Source: Aphanothece hegewaldii CCALA 016 (GTDB lineage Bacteria; Cyanobacteriota; Cyanobacteriia; Cyanobacteriales; Microcystaceae). Taken from it: a DNA stretch of 64,000 nucleotides. Each line of letters begins with the position of its first letter. The first letter of the stretch is position 1. Location of the stretch: the NCBI RefSeq assembly GCF_003007785.1, contig NZ_PXOH01000014.1, positions 1 to 64,000 of the forward strand. Reading direction: 5' to 3'. The position numbers and the translations under genes were made by a program. Positions 1 to 7,767 of this stretch are shown piece after piece. Below the pieces are notes generated by a model that was given only the letters and a program-made list of their open reading frames with translations, was not told the origin of the DNA and searched no databases.

Positions 1-79
1 AATTTTTACCTACTAGCAACAACTAGAGCCACTAAAAGCTTACCACAAATATACAATTAATTATGCATTGTTACTTATA

Positions 80-199
80 AACGCAAGTAAAAATATTTTG
101 GCTGCGGGACTCGCAGTGTCAGTCTGTGGAGCGACCGTAAGACCCGAACAGAGTAAATCTGTTAAGGCTAGTGCTATGAAGCAGAAACCTAAATCGTGA
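80..199 (+). pseudogene. tnpB: 3' remnant of an IS200/IS605-type tnpB (RuvC-like nuclease)
   Basis: Read from position 80, this frame gives a peptide starting NASKNILAAGLAVSVCG and ending MKQKPKS before TGA at 197-199. That is the classic C-terminal tail of cyanobacterial TnpB: the DxNAxxN segment just after the third RuvC aspartate, then a long basic tail. Upstream of about 80 the same frame stays open but no longer resembles TnpB, so only some 40 residues survive. The catalytic D and E motifs and the zinc finger are gone, so it cannot be active. It belongs to a different subfamily from the complete tnpB at 5166. Confidence is high for identity, lower for the exact break point. Confidence 0.8.
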
Positions 200-241
200 G
201 ATTTGGGAATCTCCCCCGTTTACGGGGTGAGAGGATGTCAA
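200..241 (+). mobile_element. Right end of the IS200/IS605 element (hairpin and cleavage-site region)
   Basis: Immediately after the tnpB remnant stop, CCCCGT (214-219) and ACGGGG (222-227) form a 6-bp stem with a 2-nt loop, followed by a GAGGATGTCAA-like end. A subterminal hairpin 3' of tnpB is the standard right-end structure of this family. In intact elements it also forms the 3' part of the omega RNA scaffold. The boundary near 241 is inferred from the change into unrelated coding sequence. No matching left end is inside the window. Confidence 0.65.
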
Positions 242-475
242 GGAGAAACCGATAGAACATTAATTGTTTTAGATGAGACTAAAAATATCTCTTTGGAAGC
301 TTCAGCTAGGTTTAATCAAATATGTAATCTTCAACTACGAATAGCAGAAGCTCAACCAATAGCTACTTCAGATATACTGGAGCTATTAGCCTACACGATA
401 GAACGTACTCAAACTAGGATTCCTGCATGGGAGCGTAGTATCGAAGAAGTTAAACTAGACTGGAATCTACCATGA
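242..475 (+). CDS. Hypothetical protein, apparently 5'-truncated by the IS end
   Basis: About 77 residues, helical, with no recognised domain; it contains LEASARFNQICNLQLRIAEA and ends KLDWNLP. The reading frame stays open back into the IS right end, where TTG at 203 or GTG at 227 could start translation. The natural 5' end was probably replaced by the insertion, since the first residues read from IS sequence (GISPVYGVRGC) look non-native. There is no in-frame ATG downstream of the junction. It overlaps the next gene by ATGA, which suggests translational coupling and a shared function. I do not recognise the family. Confidence 0.5.
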   Translation, partial: GETDRTLIVLDETKNISLEASARFNQICNLQLRIAEAQPIATSDILELLAYTIERTQTRIPAWERSIEEVKLDWNLP

Positions 476-657
476 ACGAACAATATCCTCTACCTGACCC
501 CGAAAAAGTTAAGCAGACCGTTGCGAAATTACGTCAAACTCGTCTTGAGTTACAAGAATTTGGAATAGAGTTAGAAGAAATTATAGCTTTATTAGAAAAA
601 AATATTCGTGAACAAAGATTGAAAAGAATACAGAAATCAAAGGAAATCTTAAGCTAG
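472..657 (+). CDS. Small charged helical hypothetical protein
   Basis: A 61-residue protein, almost entirely predicted helix, rich in K, E, L and Q, with a heptad-like centre (LRQTRLELQEFGIELEEIIA). It starts with ATG at 472, inside the stop of the preceding gene (ATGA overlap), so the two are very likely translated together. The next gene follows after 15 nt. There are no membrane segments, cysteines or catalytic motif. Small helical proteins encoded in overlapping pairs are often toxin-antitoxin partners, but nothing here identifies such a family, so function is left open. Confidence 0.55.
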   Translation: MNEQYPLPDPEKVKQTVAKLRQTRLELQEFGIELEEIIALLEKNIREQRLKRIQKSKEILS

Positions 658-672
658 TTAGGATAACCTACA

Positions 673-1026
673 ATGACACAACATAATTTAACACCAAAAC
701 AAGAACAACTAGGAAAAGCATTAGAACTGACTCAGCAGTTTGAACAAAAACTTCAAGAGCTTGATCACTTTAGTGAGGCTTTTGTACAAAAATATAAAAG
801 GGAAGGCATTTTCAATAGCTTTAAAGAGAAAATTAATTTAGGATGGCAAAATCAAATCCCGCTCGAAGCCAAATTAATTCTTTTAGGAGAAGTTATTTAT
901 GCAACAGAAAGACAGGATCTAACCCCTAAGCAAGCTAGAGAATTAGAAGAATTATTAGATTTATCTAAGTTTATTCAAGATTATTCAAAGATTAGAGAAC
1001 AAGCAATTTTAGGAGAGTTAGTTTAA
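673..1026 (+). CDS. Helical hypothetical protein, third gene of a small cluster
   Basis: 117 residues, all-helical in appearance, starting MTQHNLTPKQEQLGKAL. A second stretch (LTPKQARELEELLDLSKF) resembles the N-terminus, hinting at an internal repeat of an LTPKQ-type helix at about residues 6-25 and 81-100. It has no signal peptide or membrane segment. It follows the 61-residue gene by 15 nt, so the three small genes probably form one transcript, which now begins at the IS scar. I do not recognise a family. Codon use and AT content match the neighbourhood. Confidence 0.55.
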   Translation: MTQHNLTPKQEQLGKALELTQQFEQKLQELDHFSEAFVQKYKREGIFNSFKEKINLGWQNQIPLEAKLILLGEVIYATERQDLTPKQARELEELLDLSKFIQDYSKIREQAILGELV

Positions 1027-1095
1027 ATAGTAAAATCTCCATAGTTTAACATTTTGGTGTGTTCCTTCAGTTAAAGGCCAAGCGATCGCTCATAG

Positions 1096-3288
1096 TTAAT
1101 CCTGTAGACGGCTGAGAAGTTCGATAATTGCTGCATGATTTCCATCCTTATAATGTCCTTGAGCTTGTCCAGTTCGGGCATAGCCTAACGCATCATTAAA
1201 CTCATCATCAAAAGTTCGCTGAAAGGGATCGGCTCCTGCACTTAATAATCGCTCGACAACAGCTAAATCACCTCTGTAGGCGGCATTAGCGATCGGTGTA
1301 CACCCAGTTTTCCAGCCGAGATTTACATCTGCACCTGCTTGGATTAAGCGATCAATTATTGCTAGATGCCCATTACCAGCCGCAGTAACTAAGGCACGAC
1401 CATCACAATAATTTACATTTACGCCAGAGTGTAACAGTTCCTCTAGTTTCGTCAAATCTCCCCGATCAGCCGCATCCACTAAAGCAACCTCATTCAGACC
1501 TTCTTCGGAAGCTCCAGCCTGACGGAGTAACTGCTGTATCGCCCAACTTCCTAGCATCATAGCCGTATTGCCTTCCTTGTCTCGGATGTTTAGATCGGCA
1601 CCTGCTTCTATCAATGCTTTTACCGCGTCAGCATTTTCACCAGCTTTTATGAGTGCGGTTTGTCCTTGATCATTCTGTACATTAACATCAGCCCCTCGCT
1701 GGATGAGAAACTTAATAACTTCAGCCCGATTAGAAGCAAAAAAGCTACTAGCAATGTACATCAATGCAGTTTCGCCCTCATCAAACTCTTCGTCACCACG
1801 CAGATTTGGGTCGGCACCTGCATCTAGAAGTGCTTCCATCACGCTTTTATGACCGTACATTGCAGCCAGCATCAACGGACTTTTGCCACATTCTGTAATT
1901 GTATTGGGGTCTGCACCTTCGGCGAGGAGTCGCTGAACTTTGGCTAGTTTACCAAATACTGCCGCAGTTCCTAATTTTTCTCCTAATTTATTGGCTTTTC
2001 GTTCCTTGCGTTTGATTCCTCGTTGAATGTCTTTCTGTCCATGTTTGTCAGCATAGCGACGAGTTTCTGCATCGAGTAATGGATAAAGATATTCGTATAC
2101 ATCTCGATGGACATTGCGGGCCGCACTCATAATGGCTGTCACTCCTTGACTCCAAGCATTTACATCAGCACCATAAGCGACTAGGAGTTTTACCATTTCC
2201 AAACGACCGTGTAAGGCCGCAAGCATAATCGCTTGATAGTCATCCTCCATCCCCATATTCGGGTCGGCACCCGCTTCTAGTAGCATTTGCAAAATGGGCA
2301 AGTTATTCTTATTAATTGCCACTGCCAATCCTGTATGCTCAAGATCGCCTCCATCTGGTGAAGCTCCAGCATCCAGTAAGAATTTAACCAAATCGGGTCG
2401 ATTTTGCTTAATTGCTATACCAATTGGATGTGCATTGATATTCAAATCGAGTTGATCTAGGTTGGCTCCTGCTGCAATTAACGTTTGAATGATCGCTATA
2501 TTTCCCCGATAGACGGCTGCAACGAGTGGTACTGCTTCATCCCAACTGCTAGGGTTAATGTCTGCTCCATCGGCTAAAAGAGCTTCTACTTGGGCTAAAT
2601 CATCCTGAATAATAGCTCGAATCAATGGAGAGACTTGATTTTCATCGTAGTCAACGCGATCGTCATCATCTTCTTCCTCATCGTCATCATCTTCAATCTC
2701 ATCAGCATTATCCCCCATCATTTGATCTACAGTTGCTTGGGCTAGTCCACCCGCGAATTGCAGGAAGCCGTGACCAATGTTAGATTGCTGACGGATGGTG
2801 TATTCATCGATGGTTTGTGCGATCGCCAATAAATCCGTAAAGATTGCCTGTACTGCACCGCTTCGGTTTTGAAAGTCTTGAACATAAGCTAGATGTTGTT
2901 CTAAAAGCTCGACAGCATTTAATCTAGGTAAGGAAACGCGAAATAGTTTCTGTTCGTCGTAGGCATGAGGGACGACTTGTACTGTAGTGGTTGTGAGAAA
3001 GCTATCGTCTATGAATTTACAAACACAATCAATTCCCTTTAAACTCGATTCGGCTGCCATGATTAAGACGGCGATGCGTTGCTCTGGTGTAGCATAGGCA
3101 TAAATTTCGACTTGAGAAAATTGTGAGCAAGTTAACTGTCCTAGATAGATTAAGCCTTGATTTGTGAGCAGTTGACCCGCCTCAGCAATGCTAAAATGTA
3201 CGTCGGCGGGTAAAGCCTCATAATCTGTACCGAAGTAGTTTCCAGCTTGACCACTGTAGATTAAGGGGATCGGTTGGGCTGCACTCAT
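1096..3288 (-). CDS. Large ankyrin-repeat protein with an acidic linker
   Basis: 730 residues. Residues 1 to about 185 form a non-repeat N-terminal domain that I do not recognise. At about 195-215 there is a tract of almost pure Asp/Glu, and from about 220 to the end roughly a dozen ankyrin repeats, recognisable by repeated AxxxGxxxxVxxLLxAGADxN patterns. A highly basic helix (around QRGIKRKERKANK) interrupts the repeats near residue 420. Ankyrin arrays bind other proteins. There is no signal peptide, so the protein is probably cytoplasmic. It stands alone: the neighbours on its 5' side are unrelated and on the + strand. Identity as an ankyrin protein is certain; its partner is unknown. Confidence 0.9.
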   Translation of the reverse strand: MSAAQPIPLIYSGQAGNYFGTDYEALPADVHFSIAEAGQLLTNQGLIYLGQLTCSQFSQVEIYAYATPEQRIAVLIMAAESSLKGIDCVCKFIDDSFLTTTTVQVVPHAYDEQKLFRVSLPRLNAVELLEQHLAYVQDFQNRSGAVQAIFTDLLAIAQTIDEYTIRQQSNIGHGFLQFAGGLAQATVDQMMGDNADEIEDDDDEEEDDDDRVDYDENQVSPLIRAIIQDDLAQVEALLADGADINPSSWDEAVPLVAAVYRGNIAIIQTLIAAGANLDQLDLNINAHPIGIAIKQNRPDLVKFLLDAGASPDGGDLEHTGLAVAINKNNLPILQMLLEAGADPNMGMEDDYQAIMLAALHGRLEMVKLLVAYGADVNAWSQGVTAIMSAARNVHRDVYEYLYPLLDAETRRYADKHGQKDIQRGIKRKERKANKLGEKLGTAAVFGKLAKVQRLLAEGADPNTITECGKSPLMLAAMYGHKSVMEALLDAGADPNLRGDEEFDEGETALMYIASSFFASNRAEVIKFLIQRGADVNVQNDQGQTALIKAGENADAVKALIEAGADLNIRDKEGNTAMMLGSWAIQQLLRQAGASEEGLNEVALVDAADRGDLTKLEELLHSGVNVNYCDGRALVTAAGNGHLAIIDRLIQAGADVNLGWKTGCTPIANAAYRGDLAVVERLLSAGADPFQRTFDDEFNDALGYARTGQAQGHYKDGNHAAIIELLSRLQD

Positions 3289-3979
3289 GAGATACCTTTA
3301 AAATAAGACATTAAAGAAATGTTTCTCCTAAAATGCCCTAAATGTTCGATGAAATTAACAATTAGTTGGTGTTGCCCCGATTAATTATGATAACGAACAA
3401 TATTAAGGTCAGCGTATGATAATGAAAGTTGGTCTAGACAGGGTGAATTTTTAGATGATAGAACAATTAAACCGTCTGACAATTAATCCTGAAATTGACT
3501 TTTACTGATAAACTTTTAGAAGGTCAAGCTGTAGTAATTACAGATCAAACAATCCGTATAGTTACTAATTCTGTACGCAAATATTGCATTGAGTTTAAAA
3601 TTAGCTTTATAGACTTTTACCTCTAATGGACGAACTACGCGCCTAATATCGAGTCCCAATCTAACTACTAGAATTAGAGCGCCTTCTCGACTACTTTAAT
3701 TTGTACAACGAGAGAGTTTAAAGCTAAAACTTTTACGTCAACCGCTTAAATAGTTAAGGTTAAAATTAGTTAACATTTTCTTGGTTGACAACCTTCTAGT
3801 TTTAAAGTTAATTATTCTTTTGTTAAGGTGCTATTGAGATTTTAGGAGATTTGCTGCCATTTGACTACATTATTGTTAAATCTTTACAATACGCCAATTG
3901 CCTATTTAACTTAGCTCAAATCATGACCAACAACGGTACAATGGATCGTTTAGTAATGTGATGTATAGCTTGGGACAGT
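3289..3979. other. 691-bp gene-poor stretch between the ankyrin gene and pdhB
   Basis: No intact gene is visible on either strand. The first 165 bases are AT-rich and hold the 5' side of the minus-strand ankyrin gene. A probable toxin-antitoxin remnant lies at 3455-3626. The remainder is the upstream region of pdhB: TTGACA at 3785-3790 is a possible -35 box, with only a weak TAATTA-like -10 about 18 bases on, and TTTACAAT near 3880 is another weak promoter-like element. No hairpin followed by a T-run is evident. Confidence 0.5.
3455..3626 (+). pseudogene. Probable remnant of a DUF433/DUF5615 toxin-antitoxin pair
   Basis: ATG at 3455 opens MIEQLNRLTINPEI, which matches the usual start of DUF433 antitoxins (the xRITINPEI lead-in), but the frame stops at 3506-3508. 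From 3495 the +1 frame reads LTFTDKLLEGQAVVITDQTI and on to TAA at 3624-3626. This resembles the extreme C-terminus of DUF5615 PIN-like toxins, which commonly follow DUF433. The simplest reading is a large internal deletion joining the first codons of the antitoxin to the last codons of the toxin. This is inference from short motifs and could be coincidence. Confidence 0.35.
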
Positions 3980-4963
3980 ATGGCAGAAGTATTATTATTC
4001 AATGCGCTACGGCAAGCCCTCGATGAAGAAATGGGGCGCGATGAAACAGTATTTGTACTCGGTGAAGATGTTGGACACTATGGCGGTTCCTACAAAGTTA
4101 CCAAAGATTTAGCTAAAAAATACGGAGACTTGCGCGTTTTAGATACTCCCATTGCTGAAAATAGCTTTACTGGAATGGCGGTCGGTGCAGCAATGACGGG
4201 ATTACGTCCTATCATTGAAGGTATGAATATGGGCTTCTTGTTACTCGCCTTTAACCAAATTGCCAATAATGCGGGAATGCTACGCTATACTTCTGGTGGT
4301 AATTATAAAATCCCGATGGTTATTCGTGGGCCCGGTGGAGTCGGTAGACAGTTAGGCGCGGAACACTCCCAACGTTTAGAAGCTTATTTTCATGCGGTTC
4401 CAGGTCTAAAAATTGTGGCTTGTTCAACTCCTTATAACGCAAAAGGTTTATTAAAAGCAGCCATTCGAGATGATAACCCGGTTCTCTTTTTTGAACACGT
4501 TTTACTCTACAACCTAAAAGAAAATATCCCTGATGGTGAATATATTGTCCCTCTAGACAAAGCAGAAATGGTCAAAAAAGGAAAAGATGTCACCATTTTG
4601 ACCTATTCTCGGATGCGTCACCATTGTTTACAAGCCGTCAAAGATATCGAAAAACTGGGCTATGATGCCGAAATTATTGATTTAATTTCCCTCAAACCTT
4701 TCGATATGGAAACCATCAGCGCATCGGTTCGCAAGACTCATAAAGTGATTATCGTCGAAGAATGTATGAAAACGGCGGGCATTGCTTCCGAATTAATTGC
4801 ACTAATTAACGAACAATTATTCGATGAATTAGATGCCCCCGTGATTCGTCTTTCGTCACAGGATATCCCCACGCCTTACAATGGAACATTAGAGAGGCTA
4901 ACAATTGTTCAACCGAATCAAATTGTAGAAGCGGTTGAAAAAATTATGACCTTGCGAGTGTAA
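3980..4963 (+). CDS. pdhB: Pyruvate dehydrogenase E1 component, beta subunit
   Basis: 327 residues, the normal length for cyanobacterial and plastid E1-beta. With E1-alpha it forms the thiamine-diphosphate enzyme that decarboxylates pyruvate and passes the acetyl group to E2, giving acetyl-CoA in the cytoplasm. The transketolase-like pyrimidine-binding domain fills the first half ([47 protein letters not shown]) and the transketolase C-terminal domain the second ([28 protein letters not shown]). The ATG at 3980 starts the conserved [14 protein letters not shown]. In many cyanobacteria pdhB is followed directly by secD-secF; here an IS605-type unit intervenes. Confidence 0.95.
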   Translation: MAEVLLFNALRQALDEEMGRDETVFVLGEDVGHYGGSYKVTKDLAKKYGDLRVLDTPIAENSFTGMAVGAAMTGLRPIIEGMNMGFLLLAFNQIANNAGMLRYTSGGNYKIPMVIRGPGGVGRQLGAEHSQRLEAYFHAVPGLKIVACSTPYNAKGLLKAAIRDDNPVLFFEHVLLYNLKENIPDGEYIVPLDKAEMVKKGKDVTILTYSRMRHHCLQAVKDIEKLGYDAEIIDLISLKPFDMETISASVRKTHKVIIVEECMKTAGIASELIALINEQLFDELDAPVIRLSSQDIPTPYNGTLERLTIVQPNQIVEAVEKIMTLRV

Positions 4964-4990
4964 AAGGGCTTCTAACTAGCTAACGATTTA

Positions 4991-5137
4991 CTAACAATCG
5001 CTACCTTTCTTTAACCTTTGCTTTAGTCCTCTAATATAACTACGAAGTACATCCGTCATGGTTCTGTTAGTTTGTTGGCAATACTTTTCTAAAATCTCTT
5101 TTTCCTGTTTTGGTAACTGGATTTCAAGTCTTTCCAT
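4991..5137 (-). CDS. 48-residue ribbon-helix-helix-like protein divergent from tnpB
   Basis: The frame starts at 5137 with MERLEIQLPKQEKEILEKYC, continues TNRTMTDVLRSYIRGLKQ, and stops at 4991-4993. A short beta strand of alternating hydrophobics (LEIQL), then a helix, a TNRTMTDV turn and a second helix is the CopG/Arc ribbon-helix-helix layout, the form of many autorepressors and antitoxins. Its start lies 28 bp from the tnpB start on the other strand, so a dimer bound there could control both. It is too short for the usual gene-length cut-offs. The family is inferred from pattern only; the open frame and position are directly visible. Confidence 0.65.
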   Translation of the reverse strand: MERLEIQLPKQEKEILEKYCQQTNRTMTDVLRSYIRGLKQRLKKGSDC

Positions 5138-5165
5138 TTCCGTAAATCTTCCGTATAATAATTAT

Positions 5166-6287
5166 ATGGCTATCATATTCGGATTTAAGACAGAAATCAA
5201 AGCTAATAATGTTCAACGTACAGCTTTTTTAAAACACGCGGGTACGGCGCGTCATGCTTACAATTGGGGGCTAGGGTTAACTAAGCAAATCCTTGACCAT
5301 AACAAAGCTAATCCAGAAGATAAGATTAAATTTCCAAGTAGCATTGACCTTCATAAATGGTTGGTCGCATTGGTAAAGAGCGAAAATGCTTGGTATTATG
5401 AGGTTTCTAAATGCCCTCCTCAATATGCCTTAAAAGCATTAAGGGAAGCTTGGGATAGATGCTTTAAAAAGACATCAGGAGTACCTAAATTCAAAAAGAA
5501 AGGTAGACACGATTCTTTTACTCTTGATGGCTCAATTAAGCTTGAATCCAAAAGAATCAAAGTGCCTGTCATCGGTTGGCTCAAAACTTATGAGATTTTA
5601 CCCACTGGCTACACTCTGAAATCTGTCACCATTAGCCGTACTGCTGATAGATGGTTTATTAGTTTCTCTCTAGAAGTAGAACCACAAATCACACCAAAAA
5701 CAGTTGATGTTGTTGGGGTTGATTTAGGGGTTAAATCACTAGCTACACTCTCGACTGGACAAGTATTTGAGGGGACTAAATCATATAAACAATACGAAGC
5801 CAAATTACAAGGGTTGCAATGGTTAAACCGACATAAAATCATCGGTTCAGCTAATTGGAAAAAAGCTCAAATCAAGATTGCTAGACTCCATCAGAAGATA
5901 GCTAATATCCGTAAAGATACATTGCACAAACTTACTACTTATTTAGCTAAGAACCACAGCGAGATAGTGATTGAGGACTTAAATGTATCTGGCATGATGG
6001 CTAATCATAAATTGGCTAAAGCGATACAAGACATGGGATTTTATGAGTTCCGCAGACAACTTGAATACAAGTGCAAAATCTACGGCTCTACATTAACAGT
6101 TGTTAGTCGTTGGCTCCCATCGTCTAAAACTTGTTCTAGCTGCGGACAAGTCAAAGAATCTCTTTCTTTGAGTGAAAGAATCTTTAGTTGTGAATGTGGC
6201 TTGGTTCTCGACAGAGACTATAACGCAAGCCTCAACTTAAAGAAGATGGCGGTAAGTCATACCGTTTCAGCTTGTGGACTGGTTTAA
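5166..6287 (+). CDS. tnpB: IS605 OrfB/TnpB-type RNA-guided nuclease (slightly C-terminally truncated)
   Basis: 373 residues from ATG 5166 (MAIIFGFKTEIKANN); an upstream in-frame extension to 5058 is rejected because it overlaps the divergent gene and lacks homology. It has an N-terminal helix-turn-helix domain and a split RuvC nuclease: D186 in GVDLGVK, E270 in IVIEDLNV, D351 in LDRDYNAS. A zinc finger carries C323/C326 and C342/C344. All catalytic residues are present. TnpB proteins cut DNA guided by an omega RNA made from the element's 3' end. The usual basic tail is cut off by TAA at 6285; the same frame continues ADLSRLKQENFSLERKR to TAG 6339-6341, so a recent nonsense change removed about 17 residues. 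Confidence 0.92.
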   Translation: MAIIFGFKTEIKANNVQRTAFLKHAGTARHAYNWGLGLTKQILDHNKANPEDKIKFPSSIDLHKWLVALVKSENAWYYEVSKCPPQYALKALREAWDRCFKKTSGVPKFKKKGRHDSFTLDGSIKLESKRIKVPVIGWLKTYEILPTGYTLKSVTISRTADRWFISFSLEVEPQITPKTVDVVGVDLGVKSLATLSTGQVFEGTKSYKQYEAKLQGLQWLNRHKIIGSANWKKAQIKIARLHQKIANIRKDTLHKLTTYLAKNHSEIVIEDLNVSGMMANHKLAKAIQDMGFYEFRRQLEYKCKIYGSTLTVVSRWLPSSKTCSSCGQVKESLSLSERIFSCECGLVLDRDYNASLNLKKMAVSHTVSACGLV

Positions 6288-6364
6288 GCCGACTTATCCA
6301 GATTGAAGCAGGAAAATTTCAGTTTGGAGCGCAAACGTTAGTAAATTATGGACGGATTAAACTG

Positions 6365-7765
6365 ATGCAACGACAACCGTGGTTACTCGCTCTAATTATT
6401 GGATTAGTTATAGCAGCGATCGTCATTCTAATCAAGCTACCATTACAATTGGGACTAGACCTTAGAGGTGGCGCACAACTCACAATTCAAGTCAAACCAA
6501 CCGCAGAGGTGACAACCATTCGCCCTGAAGATTTGATAGCCGTTCAAAACGTCATTGAAAACCGAGTTAATGCGTTGGGAGTTTCCGAACCTTTGGTACA
6601 AACAGTCGGTAGCGATAAAGTTCTGGTACAATTACCCGGTGTGACAGACCCCGAACAAGCAGAAAGGGTTCTCGGTGGTACAGCCCAATTAGAATTTAGA
6701 CAGCAAAAACAGGGTACAGAAGGACAATTCACGGCTGAATACACTATACAACGTCAGATGGAATTGGAATTAGAACAACTTCGTAAAAATCGTAGCGACC
6801 CCAATAATCAAAAGCGAATTGCTGAACTACAAGAGTCGTTGAAAAAGTCTAATGAAGCAATTTTAGCTTTATTTGACCCTATCGGTTTGACGGGAAAAAA
6901 CCTTAAAAATGCCCTTCCTAGTCCAACTCAAGGCACAAACTGGGATGTTTCCCTCCGTTTTGACTCTGATGGCGGAAATAAATTTGCTGAATTAACGAAG
7001 AATTTGGCGGGTACTGGACGTTCTTTAGGAATTTTCCTCGATAATAGCCTGATTAGTGCGCCAGTCGTCGGGCCAGAGTTCGCCGCTACTGGAATTACGG
7101 GGGGAAGTGCCGTTATTACTGGTAATTTTACCCCAGAAACCGCCAATGATTTAGCGGTACAACTGCGCGGCGGTTCTTTACCATTCCCAGTAGAAGTCGC
7201 TGAAAACCGCACCGTAGGAGCAACTTTAGGACAAGATAGTATCCGTAGTAGTATTTATGCGGGTGTGTCTGGGTTGCTGCTGGTACTGGTGTTTATGGCG
7301 GTTTATTACCGTTTACCGGGTATTATTGCAGATGTCTCTTTATTGATTTATGCCCTGTTGTGTCTAGGGTGTTTTGCTTTAGTCGGTGTGACGATGACTT
7401 TACCCGGAATTGCCGGATTTATTCTCAGTATTGGGATGGCTGTTGATGCAAATGTACTAATTTTTGAAAGAACGAGAGAAGAATTAAAAGCGGGTAAAAG
7501 TTTATATCGGGCTGTTGAGTCGGGTTTTTATCGAGCATTTTCGAGTATTTTAGATGGTAACGTGACGACCTTAATTGCTTGTGCTGTACTGTTTTGGTTG
7601 GGTTCAGGATTAGTAAAAGGTTTTGCTTTAACCTTGGGAATTGGGGTTTTAGTGAGTATGTTTACGGCAATTACCTGTAGTCGAACATTTTTGTTATTGA
7701 CGGTTTTAAATATTCCTGGTTTGCGTCAAAAACCTGAACTCTTTTCACCGAATCTTAAGGGGTGA
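6365..7765 (+). CDS. secD: Protein translocase subunit SecD
   Basis: 466 residues starting [20 protein letters not shown] at ATG 6365, with GGACGG at 6350-6355 as ribosome-binding site; the frame is open further upstream but that part lies in IS sequence. SecD with SecF forms the proton-driven RND-type motor that helps SecYEG release exported proteins, in plasma and thylakoid membranes. It shows one N-terminal helix, the D1 motif [10 protein letters not shown], a periplasmic P1 domain with a charged coiled stretch (about residues 135-175), then five C-terminal helices including [17 protein letters not shown]. The stop overlaps the secF start region, as in most secDF operons. Confidence 0.95.
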   Translation: MQRQPWLLALIIGLVIAAIVILIKLPLQLGLDLRGGAQLTIQVKPTAEVTTIRPEDLIAVQNVIENRVNALGVSEPLVQTVGSDKVLVQLPGVTDPEQAERVLGGTAQLEFRQQKQGTEGQFTAEYTIQRQMELELEQLRKNRSDPNNQKRIAELQESLKKSNEAILALFDPIGLTGKNLKNALPSPTQGTNWDVSLRFDSDGGNKFAELTKNLAGTGRSLGIFLDNSLISAPVVGPEFAATGITGGSAVITGNFTPETANDLAVQLRGGSLPFPVEVAENRTVGATLGQDSIRSSIYAGVSGLLLVLVFMAVYYRLPGIIADVSLLIYALLCLGCFALVGVTMTLPGIAGFILSIGMAVDANVLIFERTREELKAGKSLYRAVESGFYRAFSSILDGNVTTLIACAVLFWLGSGLVKGFALTLGIGVLVSMFTAITCSRTFLLLTVLNIPGLRQKPELFSPNLKG

Positions 7766-7767
7766 TG

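Larger units (their letters stand above)
4991..6341 (+). mobile_element. Orphan IS200/IS605-type unit (tnpB plus small divergent gene)
   Basis: A tnpB gene on + with a 48-residue ribbon-helix-helix-like gene diverging from it, wedged between pdhB and secD. No tnpA (Y1 HUH transposase) is present, so movement would need a transposase in trans. The termini could not be fixed: the left edge lies between pdhB's stop (4963) and 4991, and the right edge between about 6341 and the secD start at 6365. The extent given is the minimum coding part. The pdhB/secD order across cyanobacteria supports insertion into a formerly compact locus. Confidence 0.75.

Noticed and set aside
1..79. Continuation of the tnpB frame upstream of 80
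   Set aside because: The frame is open but its peptide does not resemble TnpB, so the remnant is taken to begin near 80.
3785..3815. TTGACA box upstream of pdhB as a defined promoter
   Set aside because: The -35 is good but the -10 match is poor and other weak candidates are nearer the gene, so it is only mentioned within the intergenic entry.
5058..5165. In-frame extension of tnpB upstream of ATG 5166
   Set aside because: The extra residues have no family similarity and the DNA is the coding strand of the divergent small gene; TnpB starts normally at MAIIFGF.
6272..6364. Open extension upstream of the secD ATG at 6365
   Set aside because: It consists of IS605 sequence in another frame and lacks the SecD start [11 protein letters not shown].
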